Under the pieces are notes generated by a model. It made no database searches. It was given only the letters and a program-made list of their open reading frames with translations, and had not been told where the DNA came from. A program made the translations under genes and the position numbers. From an uncultured Candidatus Pelagibacter sp. (GTDB lineage: Bacteria; Pseudomonadota; Alphaproteobacteria; Pelagibacterales; Pelagibacteraceae), in assembly GCA_905612435.1 (NCBI GenBank), contig CAJQRZ010000031.1, positions 29,268 through 93,267 on the forward strand: DNA of 64,000 bases. Reading direction: 5' to 3'. Shown here piece by piece: positions 56,757 to 64,000 of this stretch. The stretch's first letter is position 1; every line of letters starts with the position of its first letter.

Positions 56757-57602
56757 ACCTTCTACATAAGTTGAAAATTTTAAATTATGATTAAAGAAGT
56801 TTTTCATTTTTTTATTGCTGACTTTTTTTGAATCTTTATAAAAATTTTTCAACATTTCACTTTTTATATCTTTAACTTCAATCGTTTTGGGTTTATTCAT
56901 ATTAAATAATTTAATACCATATAATATCACTTCTTCAGATGAAGAAGGTTTGTCATCAGATATGTTATATATTTCACCTGACTTAAAGTTAAACAAAGAT
57001 TTAAATAATATACTCGAAATATCTTCAACATGAATTCTTGAAAAAAAATGATTTTGTTTATTAATCAAATTAACATTTCCGGATTTTAATCTAAATAATA
57101 CATTACTTTTATTGGAATAAATTCCTGACAATCTAAATATTTGAATTGGAAAATTTTTGTCCGTTCCTAACGAAAGCCAAGATTTTTCAGCTGCTAGTCT
57201 TGCAATTCCATTTGGAGAAGTTGGCTTTGTTATGCTTTCTTCATTTACCCATTCACCATTATGATCTCCATAAACACTGGTAGCAGATAAATAAGTAATC
57301 CATTTAGCCTTACATTTTTTTATATTCTTTGAAAAATTTTTTATTACTATATCGATTCCATTTATTGGTGGGATTGAAACCAAGATATAATCAGCATCTT
57401 TGAGTTTTTTAATAAGATTTTCGTCATAAAATTCTTTATTTAAAAAATAATTTTCATAATCAAAACTATTAATATTTTTTTTACAAGTTTTACTTGTAGA
57501 TGTTGTTGATAAACTGATCTTAAAATTTTCTGATCTAATTTTATTTATAAAACTTTTTGCTACTTGACCAAAACCAAAGCAAAAAATATTTACGTTATTC
57601 AC
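56727..57602 (-). CDS. SDR-family NAD(P)-dependent epimerase-like protein
   Basis: A 291-residue extended-SDR protein. The N-terminus is FCFGFGQVAKSF (a modified GxGxxG), with ILVSIPPINGID, the YLSATSVYGDHNGEWVNEES active region (SxxxxYGxxxG form) and IQIFRLSGIYSNKSN. It resembles YeeZ-like proteins rather than the classical sugar epimerases. It begins one base after gltB, probably co-transcribed. Substrate unknown. Confidence 0.75.
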   Translation of the reverse strand: MNNVNIFCFGFGQVAKSFINKIRSENFKISLSTTSTSKTCKKNINSFDYENYFLNKEFYDENLIKKLKDADYILVSIPPINGIDIVIKNFSKNIKKCKAKWITYLSATSVYGDHNGEWVNEESITKPTSPNGIARLAAEKSWLSLGTDKNFPIQIFRLSGIYSNKSNVLFRLKSGNVNLINKQNHFFSRIHVEDISSILFKSLFNFKSGEIYNISDDKPSSSEEVILYGIKLFNMNKPKTIEVKDIKSEMLKNFYKDSKKVSNKKMKNFFNHNLKFSTYVEGLNYIRDNII

Positions 57603-57603
57603 T

Positions 57604-60600
57604 TTAGCTAACTTCTTTTATAATTGGCCTTGAGCTTATAGAATTTTTTAGTTTATCAATCATCTCCTTTGGACAAACTTGTACAAAGTTCAAAATTTCC
57701 TTATCAAAATTTTCAATTATTTTTTTTGACAAGTTCGAGTTTGTTTCATTGAAATGTTCTTTAATTAGATCTTTTAAATAATTTACCCAATATTTTGTTT
57801 CGAGAGATTGCCATATAATGCTTTCAGGATTAGCTCTTTTTTCAAACTCATTATTTGGATTATATATAAAAGCCATTCCACCAGTCATTCCTGCTCCAAA
57901 GTTATCACCCACATTACCAAGGACAACCACTGTGCCTCCTGTCATATACTCACATGCGTTTGAATCACAACCTTCTATTACTGATATTGCTCCTGAATTT
58001 CTAACAGCAAATCTTTCTCCTGCTTGACCTGCTGCAAAGAGTTTTCCTGAGGTTGCACCATATAAAACAGTATTTCCAATTATTGTATTTTCATGAGAGA
58101 TTAAATTACTTTCATCAGAAAGTTTAATTACTAATGTGGCTCCGGATAAACCTTTTCCAACATAGTCATTTGCATCTCCCTTTAAAATAAGCTTTAAGCC
58201 CTTTACTCCAAATGCTCCAAAAGATTGTCCTGCGGAACCTTTAAATTTTAAAGTTAAAAAATCATTATCTAATTTATTGTTTCCATATTTTTCATATATA
58301 TGATGGGATATTCTTGTGCCAACACTTCTATGAGTATTTTTGATAATAAACTCTTTTTCAATTATCTTTACTTTTCCTATTTGATCTTTTATTTTAGGAA
58401 TAATTTCTTGATCTAAAGTATTTGGTACACTATTAATTTCTTGAGATTCACAATATCTTAAATTTTCACCAGCATCGGCTTGAACAAAAAGTGGATTTAA
58501 ATCTAAGTCATCTAAATTTGATGAGGCTTTACTAACTTGTCTTAATAAATCTGTTCTGCCAATTATTTCATTTAATGATTTAAAACCTAGTTTAGCTAAA
58601 ATTTCTCTTACTTCTTCTGCTATAAATTTAAATAAATTTACTACTTTTTCTGGTGTACCAGTAAATTTTTCTCTCAGCTTGTCATCTTGAGTACATACTC
58701 CTACAGGGCACGTATTTGAATGACATTGTCTTACCATTATACAACCCATAGCAACAAGTGCAGTAGTAGCTACACCGTATTCCTCAGCTCCCATCATTGC
58801 TGCAATTATAACATCTCTTCCAGTTTTAATTCCACCATCTGTTCTAAGGGTAACTTTGTGCCTTAAATTATTTAAAGTTAAAACCTGATTTGCTTCTGTT
58901 AAACCCATCTCCCAAGGAATTCCAACATACTTAACACTTGTTTGTGGTGTTGCTCCAGTACCACCATTGTGTCCAGATATTAAAATTATGTCTGCTTTAG
59001 CTTTTGCTACACCCGCAGCAATTGTTCCAATTCCAGATGATGCAACTAATTTTACTCCAACTCGAGCTTTTGGATTAACTTGTTTAAGATCATAAATTAA
59101 TTGTGCTAAATCTTCGATAGAGTAAATATCATGATGAGGTGGTGGTGATATTAAGGTAACTCCAGGTGTTGAATATCTTAATTTTGCAATTTCTTTTGTT
59201 ACTTTAAACCCTGGTAATTGCCCTCCTTCACCAGGTTTTGCACCTTGTGCAATTTTAATCTCTATTTCATTACAATTATTTAAATAATTAATTGTAACAC
59301 CAAACCTTGCTGAGGCGATTTGTTTAACTCTAGAGTTTGCATTATCACCATTATCCATTTTAACAAATCTTTTTTCATCTTCTCCTCCTTCTCCACTACA
59401 AGAAGCACCTTTAATTCTATTCATTGCTATTGCTAAAGTTTCATGAGCTTCTTTTGATAATGCTCCATGAGACATACTTCCGCTTCCAAATCTTTTTAAA
59501 ATATTTGCAACTGGCTCTACTTCAGAAATTTCTACAGATGGATTTAAATTTCTACTTCTAAATCCAATCAAATCTCTAAGATGTATAGGTGGAAGGTTAT
59601 AAATACCTTCTGCGTATTTCTTGTATGCTTCAAAAGAATTTGACCCTACTGCACTTTGTAATAAATGGATAAGTTTTCCTTGATATTGATGGGTTTCACC
59701 ATTTTTTCTATATTTATAAATTCCTCCTATAGGTAATACAGAGTCTGTTCCTTCAAAGGCTTCTTTGTGAATGGTTCTTAATTTTTTTTCTATCCCAATC
59801 AAGCCAATACCTGAAATTTTTGATAGAACTCCAGGAAAATATTCTGATGCAATTGTTCTGCTCAAACCAACTGTTTCGAAATTACATCCACCTCTGTAAG
59901 AGCTTATGACTGAAATTCCCATTTTAGACATTATCTTTAAAAGTCCATAATTTACAGATTGAATAAATCGTTCGATACATTCATCATAACCAAACTTGCC
60001 AAATAATTTTTTTTCGAATCTTTGATACAAACTATCTAATGCTAAATAGGGATTTACAGTTGTTGCCCCCACTCCAATCAATGTTGCAAATGAGTGAGTG
60101 TCTAATGCCTCTCCAGTTTGTACATTAATTGAAATGTAACCTCTTAATTTATTTTTAATAAGATGTGTGTTTGTTGCTCCGACACTTAACAGCATTGGAA
60201 TTGCCAGTCTATTTTCAGATATGTTTTTATCACTTAGAATTAATTGTGTAATACCTTGTCTTGCTGCAATTTCTGAATCTCTTTGTATTTTTTTTATAGC
60301 ACTTTCAATATTCTCACTTTTGTCAAAAGTACAATCAATCGTTTTTGAATTTTTTCCAAAAAAATTAATAAACTTTTCAAGTTGTGAGTTTGATAAAATA
60401 GGACTATCCAAAACATATATATTTTCTTCGGTTAAATTAGTAAAATCTAATATATTACCAAGATTTCCAAATCTAGTTTTTAAACTCATAACTTTATTTT
60501 CTCTTAAAGAATCAATTGGAGGGTTGGTAACCTGACTAAAGTTTTGTCTAAAATAATGGTAAAGAGGCCTATAACGGTCAGATAATACTGCAAGAGGAGT

Positions 60601-62109
60601 GTCATCTCCCATTGAGCCTATTGCTTCTTTTGCATCTTCTGCCATTGGGTGAAGAATAAGTTCTAAATCTTCTATACTGTATCCAAATACATGCTGTCTT
60701 TTTCTAAGTTCGTCTCCAAAAAAAACAGGTTTTTCATTTTTTATTGGAAATTTCTTATCTAAATTTACAATTTGATTATTAAAATGTTTAAATTCTTTTG
60801 CTAAATAATTTTTTATTTCATTGTTTGTAAATACTTTTCCTTTTTTTATTCTAACTCCAATTATTTCCCCAGGGCCCAATCTTCCTTTTGTCACAATTTT
60901 TTTTTCATCAAGCTCAACCATTCCTGTTTCTGAACCTGCACATAATATTTTATCTCTGGTAATAGTATATCTCATAGGACGAAGTCCATTTCTATCAGTT
61001 GCTACTATTGCCCATTCATTATCTGTAGCTGCTATTGCGGCTGGTCCGTCCCATGGTTCCATTGTACTATTTAAAAAATTAAATAGTTGTTGATGATCTC
61101 TTGATAATGTTTTACTTTTTTTAGACCACGCATCTGGTATTAACATTAATTTTGCAAGAGGTGCTGATTGACCAGAAATATTTAATAATTCAAACACACT
61201 GTCAAGTGAGGCAGAGTCAGATGATCCAGGAGGTATAACTGGTTTTAAATTTTCTATGTTATCAAATAAAGGACTTGCCATTTCTTGTTCATGAACCTTC
61301 ATCCAGTTATAATTTCCTTTAATAGTATTTATTTCTCCATTATGGGCAATTGCTCTAAAGGGTTGAGCAAGATCCCAACTTGGTGCTGTATTTGTGGAAA
61401 ATCTTTGGTGAAATATTACAAATCTTGAAATGAATCTTTCATCTTTTAAATCTAAATAAAATTCAGCAATTGACTCTGCTAAAAACATTCCTTTATAAAT
61501 AATTGATTTAGAGCTGAGAGAACAAATATAAAACCCTTCTATAGCATTTTTGATCGCTTCTTTTTCTATTTTTCTTCTAGATTCATAAATTTTTCTCTCT
61601 AGATCTTTGCCTGTTAAATTTTTATCATTATGTTTAAATAATACTTGAGTAATTTCAGGTCTTGTAAAATTAGCTTTCTCACCCAAAACTTTTGGATTAA
61701 CAGGAACTTGCCTCCAACCATAAATACTAAAATTACTTTTAGTCAGCTCACTTTCAATCAATGTTCTGGAGTTTTCTTGTGCTGCATAATTATTCCTTGG
61801 TAAAAAAATCATTCCTACACAAATTTCTGAACCATTATATTTATGTCCTGTGAGTTCTATTTTTTCAGCAAAAAAATCAGATGGAATTTCTAAGTGGATT
61901 CCAGCTCCATCACCTGTTTTTCCATCAGCATCAACTGCTCCTCTGTGCCAAACTGCTTTTAAAGCGTTAATTCCATATTCAACTACTTTTCTTGATTTTT
62001 TACCTTCCGTTGAGGCTATTAAACCTACTCCGCAGGCATCATGCTCCATTTCTTTTGAATAAACATGTCCTTCTTGAAGAATTTTAAGATTTTTTTTATA
62101 ATTATTCAT
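57604..62109 (-). CDS. gltB: Glutamate synthase (NADPH) large subunit
   Basis: Makes two glutamates from glutamine and 2-oxoglutarate, the assimilation partner of glutamine synthetase. The 1501-residue protein has a short propeptide ending before Cys26 (EMEHDACGVGLIA), the catalytic N-terminal Cys of the class II glutamine amidotransferase domain; a central domain; an FMN/2-oxoglutarate synthase domain with the [3Fe-4S] cysteines in CIMVRQCHSNTCPVGVC (about residue 1120); and the C-terminal beta-helix domain. It lies directly against gltD. Confidence 0.98.
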   Translation of the reverse strand: MNNYKKNLKILQEGHVYSKEMEHDACGVGLIASTEGKKSRKVVEYGINALKAVWHRGAVDADGKTGDGAGIHLEIPSDFFAEKIELTGHKYNGSEICVGMIFLPRNNYAAQENSRTLIESELTKSNFSIYGWRQVPVNPKVLGEKANFTRPEITQVLFKHNDKNLTGKDLERKIYESRRKIEKEAIKNAIEGFYICSLSSKSIIYKGMFLAESIAEFYLDLKDERFISRFVIFHQRFSTNTAPSWDLAQPFRAIAHNGEINTIKGNYNWMKVHEQEMASPLFDNIENLKPVIPPGSSDSASLDSVFELLNISGQSAPLAKLMLIPDAWSKKSKTLSRDHQQLFNFLNSTMEPWDGPAAIAATDNEWAIVATDRNGLRPMRYTITRDKILCAGSETGMVELDEKKIVTKGRLGPGEIIGVRIKKGKVFTNNEIKNYLAKEFKHFNNQIVNLDKKFPIKNEKPVFFGDELRKRQHVFGYSIEDLELILHPMAEDAKEAIGSMGDDTPLAVLSDRYRPLYHYFRQNFSQVTNPPIDSLRENKVMSLKTRFGNLGNILDFTNLTEENIYVLDSPILSNSQLEKFINFFGKNSKTIDCTFDKSENIESAIKKIQRDSEIAARQGITQLILSDKNISENRLAIPMLLSVGATNTHLIKNKLRGYISINVQTGEALDTHSFATLIGVGATTVNPYLALDSLYQRFEKKLFGKFGYDECIERFIQSVNYGLLKIMSKMGISVISSYRGGCNFETVGLSRTIASEYFPGVLSKISGIGLIGIEKKLRTIHKEAFEGTDSVLPIGGIYKYRKNGETHQYQGKLIHLLQSAVGSNSFEAYKKYAEGIYNLPPIHLRDLIGFRSRNLNPSVEISEVEPVANILKRFGSGSMSHGALSKEAHETLAIAMNRIKGASCSGEGGEDEKRFVKMDNGDNANSRVKQIASARFGVTINYLNNCNEIEIKIAQGAKPGEGGQLPGFKVTKEIAKLRYSTPGVTLISPPPHHDIYSIEDLAQLIYDLKQVNPKARVGVKLVASSGIGTIAAGVAKAKADIILISGHNGGTGATPQTSVKYVGIPWEMGLTEANQVLTLNNLRHKVTLRTDGGIKTGRDVIIAAMMGAEEYGVATTALVAMGCIMVRQCHSNTCPVGVCTQDDKLREKFTGTPEKVVNLFKFIAEEVREILAKLGFKSLNEIIGRTDLLRQVSKASSNLDDLDLNPLFVQADAGENLRYCESQEINSVPNTLDQEIIPKIKDQIGKVKIIEKEFIIKNTHRSVGTRISHHIYEKYGNNKLDNDFLTLKFKGSAGQSFGAFGVKGLKLILKGDANDYVGKGLSGATLVIKLSDESNLISHENTIIGNTVLYGATSGKLFAAGQAGERFAVRNSGAISVIEGCDSNACEYMTGGTVVVLGNVGDNFGAGMTGGMAFIYNPNNEFEKRANPESIIWQSLETKYWVNYLKDLIKEHFNETNSNLSKKIIENFDKEILNFVQVCPKEMIDKLKNSISSRPIIKEVS

Positions 62110-63548
62110 TAAGCAACCTTCTCTTTTTCAAGCTCTTTACTTTCTAAAAAATTTTTTATAGCTACTGCCACATCTCTTCCATCTTTAATTGCCCACACCA
62201 CTAGCGATGCTCCTCTAATAATATCTCCAGCAGCAAAAACACCTGGTAAATTTGTCTCCATTGTTTCAAAATTAGTTTTTAACGTTCCCCATCTAGTTAC
62301 TTGTAAATCATCAGAACTAAATAATTTTGGTAAATTTTCTGGATCAAATCCTAGTGCTTGTATTACTATATCGGCCTTAATATTAAATTCTGAATTTTTC
62401 TGAACATCCGGTTTTTTTCTACCACTATCATCTGCTTCACCTAATTTAATGTTGTTTACAACTAGCCCTTTGACTTTATTTGTTCCAATAAATTCTTTTG
62501 GACTTGATAGCCAAACAAATTCCACACCTTCTTCTTCAGCATTAGCTACTTCTCTTGCTGAACCTGGCATATTTTCTTTATCTCTTCTATATAGACATTT
62601 AACTGACTTTGCATTTTGTCTAATTGATGTTCTAACACAATCCATTGCTGTATCACCACCACCTATTACAACAATATCTTTGCCTTCTGCATTCAATGTT
62701 CCATCATCAAATAATTCTACTTTATCACCTAATCCTTTTTTATTAGATGCTGTTAAAAATTCCATTGCTGGAAAAATATTTCCCAAAGCACTTCCAGGTA
62801 ATTCCATTTCTCTTGCTTTATAAACACCTGTTGCAATTAAAAGTACATCATGTTTTGTTCTAAGTTGATCTAAAGTAGTATCTTTTCCAACCTCAAAATT
62901 TTGAATAAATTTTATTCCACTTTTTTCTAATAACTTTGTTCTTCTTTCAACAACAAATTTTTCCAATTTAAAATTTGGAATTCCATAAATTAACAAGCCA
63001 CCTGCTCTATCGTATCTATCGTATACTGTAATTTGATATCCTAGCTTACGTAATTGTTCTGCTGCTGCGAGTCCAGCAGGTCCAGCACCAATAATTCCTA
63101 CACTTTGATTTTTTTCATTTTTAATTTTTATAGGATTAACCCATCCTTGTTCCCATGCATTATCTGTAATATATTTTTCAACTGAACCTATAGTGACTGT
63201 TCCATGTCCAGATTGTTCTATAACACAATTACCTTCACACAATTTGTCCTGGGGACATATTCTTCCACAAACTTCTGGCATATTATTTGTGCTTTGTGAT
63301 AATTCATAAGCTTCTTTCAACCTTCCTTCTGCTGTTAGCTTTAGCCAATCTGGAATATTATTACTTAATGGACAATGAACTTGACAAAAAGGAACTCCGC
63401 ACTGTGAGCATCTGCTAGATTGTTCACTAGCTTTTTCATGAATAAAATCTTTATAAATCTCATTAAAGTCCCATTTTCGGGTAACAACATCTCTTTTAGG
63501 TGGAGATTGTTGACCTATCTTTACAAATTTTAGCATTTTATTAGACAT
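62109..63548 (-). CDS. gltD: Glutamate synthase (NADPH) small subunit
   Basis: Electron-input subunit, 479 residues. Two Cys clusters at the N-terminus (CSQCGVPFCQVHCPL and CGRICPQDKLCEGNC) bind [4Fe-4S] centres; FAD site GIIGAGPAGLAAAEQL and NADPH site VVIGGGDTAMDCVRT follow. It starts the gltD-gltB-SDR transcript and overlaps gltB by one base. A 21-base palindrome-like element sits 57 bases upstream and could be a nitrogen-linked operator. Confidence 0.97.
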   Translation of the reverse strand: MSNKMLKFVKIGQQSPPKRDVVTRKWDFNEIYKDFIHEKASEQSSRCSQCGVPFCQVHCPLSNNIPDWLKLTAEGRLKEAYELSQSTNNMPEVCGRICPQDKLCEGNCVIEQSGHGTVTIGSVEKYITDNAWEQGWVNPIKIKNEKNQSVGIIGAGPAGLAAAEQLRKLGYQITVYDRYDRAGGLLIYGIPNFKLEKFVVERRTKLLEKSGIKFIQNFEVGKDTTLDQLRTKHDVLLIATGVYKAREMELPGSALGNIFPAMEFLTASNKKGLGDKVELFDDGTLNAEGKDIVVIGGGDTAMDCVRTSIRQNAKSVKCLYRRDKENMPGSAREVANAEEEGVEFVWLSSPKEFIGTNKVKGLVVNNIKLGEADDSGRKKPDVQKNSEFNIKADIVIQALGFDPENLPKLFSSDDLQVTRWGTLKTNFETMETNLPGVFAAGDIIRGASLVVWAIKDGRDVAVAIKNFLESKELEKEKVA

Positions 63549-63604
63549 ATTTTACTATTTATTACCTAATCATATATTAGGATTTTAAATAATAAAAGCA
63601 AAAC

Positions 63605-63625
63605 AAGGTCAGTATATATGACCTT
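63605..63625. promoter_or_regulatory. Palindromic element between gltD and uppP
   Basis: AAGGTCA and TGACCTT form perfect 7-base arms about a GTATATA spacer. It lies in the 184-base divergent region, 57 bases from the gltD start codon and 108 from uppP. The symmetry and spacing suit a dimeric regulator; a hairpin in a leader is the alternative. Confidence 0.45.
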
Positions 63626-63732
63626 TATTTGTTTAAAATTACCATAAATCATATAAATTTTACTTATTGCATAACTGTTATGTTGTCATGAAATTGTTTT
63701 ATTTAGGGAATATTTAAGTTACCCAGTAAAAA

Positions 63733-64000
63733 ATGCTTTCGAATATTATTGAAATTATAATCCTGTCGTTAATTCAAGGTGTATCAGAATTTTTACCTAT
63801 AAGCTCTTCGGCACACCTAATTGTTGTCTCTACTCTTTATGAATTTAAATCAAGCTCGCTACTAATAGATGTAGGTTTACATTTAGGCTCTTTGTTAGCA
63901 ATTATTTTTTTCTTTAGAGAGGAATTGCTTGATCTACGAAATAACAAACAGTTATTATCATTAATTATCTTTGGTTCTATTCCGCTTATTATAGTTGGTT
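63733..64000 (+). CDS. uppP: Undecaprenyl-diphosphatase UppP, 3' end outside the window
   Basis: Membrane phosphatase recycling undecaprenyl pyrophosphate for cell-wall synthesis; also called BacA. The first 89 codons are present: LSNIIEIIILSLIQGVSEFL, PISSSAHLIVV (catalytic SSSAH segment), LIDVGLHLGSLLAIIFFF and EELLDL. The gene runs off the right edge in frame. It is divergent from gltD. Confidence 0.93.
   Translation, partial: MLSNIIEIIILSLIQGVSEFLPISSSAHLIVVSTLYEFKSSSLLIDVGLHLGSLLAIIFFFREELLDLRNNKQLLSLIIFGSIPLIIVG

Overview
The window looks like a chromosomal segment of a streamlined alphaproteobacterium of the SAR11 (Pelagibacterales) type. The evidence is the very low G+C content, the near absence of spacers (most neighbouring genes overlap or lie within a few bases), Lys/Asn/Ile-rich proteins, alphaproteobacterial gene orders (rpsA-ihfB, trpFBA-accD-folC, murA-DUF2948-hisD, rpmH-rnpA-yidD-yidC, dapD-dapE, dnaJ-like-cobS-cobT), a tRNA-His without a G at position -1, and a RegB-type redox kinase. 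No insertion sequence, prophage, CRISPR array, rRNA operon or plasmid gene was seen. Assignments are read from motifs and gene order; no database search was possible.

Layout. 1-7115 (+): the 3' part of rpsA, then ihfB, pyrF, trpF, trpB, trpA, accD and folC as one overlapping run. 7112-10762 (-): trxA, then exonuclease I, an MGME1-like nuclease and rmuC, which form a compact DNA-end-processing cluster. 10863-11228 (+): two tiny genes, the first apparently frameshifted. 11214-14409 (-): hisG, hisZ, hisS and tRNA-His, with the tRNA four bases ahead of the hisS start. 14635-19107 (-): cspA; then two small basic proteins, dcd, murA, a DUF2948 protein, hisD, infA, tRNA-Phe and a terminator. 19211-20006: tRNA-Thr (+) facing a TVP38/TMEM64-type membrane protein (-). 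20099-27673 (+): rpmH, rnpA, yidD, yidC, argB, a HAD phosphatase, dapD, dapE, a small orphan, a histone-deacetylase-family enzyme and a SET-domain protein. 27663-31800 (-): truA, fmt, def, a large exported protein and a small membrane protein. 31858-37039: aroK and aroB (+), bolA (-), then a J-domain protein, cobS and cobT (+). 37036-41869 (-): a RegB-like kinase, gyrB, a GT61 glycosyltransferase and a 19-residue micropeptide with a strong ribosome-binding site. 42095-43117 (+): an SGNH hydrolase. 43204-55958 (-): a DUF4346-like protein, tRNA-Ser, and a long run read as GT4 glycosyltransferase, thrS, infC, rpmI, rplT, pheS, pheT, lepA, Gfo/Idh oxidoreductase, GT17, DUF4422, tRNA-Ser. 56001-56756 (+): an ABHD10-like hydrolase. 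56727-63548 (-): a sugar-epimerase-like SDR protein, gltB and gltD. 63733 to the end (+): the 5' part of uppP.

How the genes work together. Most are housekeeping: tryptophan, histidine, lysine/peptidoglycan, arginine, shikimate and glutamate biosynthesis, plus translation (S1, L20, L34, L35, IF-1, IF-3, EF4, Phe/Thr/His tRNA synthetases, deformylase, formyltransferase). Surface-sugar genes (GT61, SGNH, DUF4422, GT17, Gfo/Idh, GT4) are threaded through the translation run between gyrB and the gltBD region and are the most accessory-looking content.

The most unusual signals are: altered catalytic motifs in the TrpF/TrpB/TrpA/AccD/FolC run; tRNA-His abutting hisS with no room for a normal leader; a tRNA-Phe with both partners of the universal 18-55 elbow contact changed; a histone-deacetylase-like gene beside a SET-domain gene; a three-nuclease cluster; a frameshifted small gene; and a 19-residue Trp-rich micropeptide. 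I found no clear undescribed defence or mobile system.
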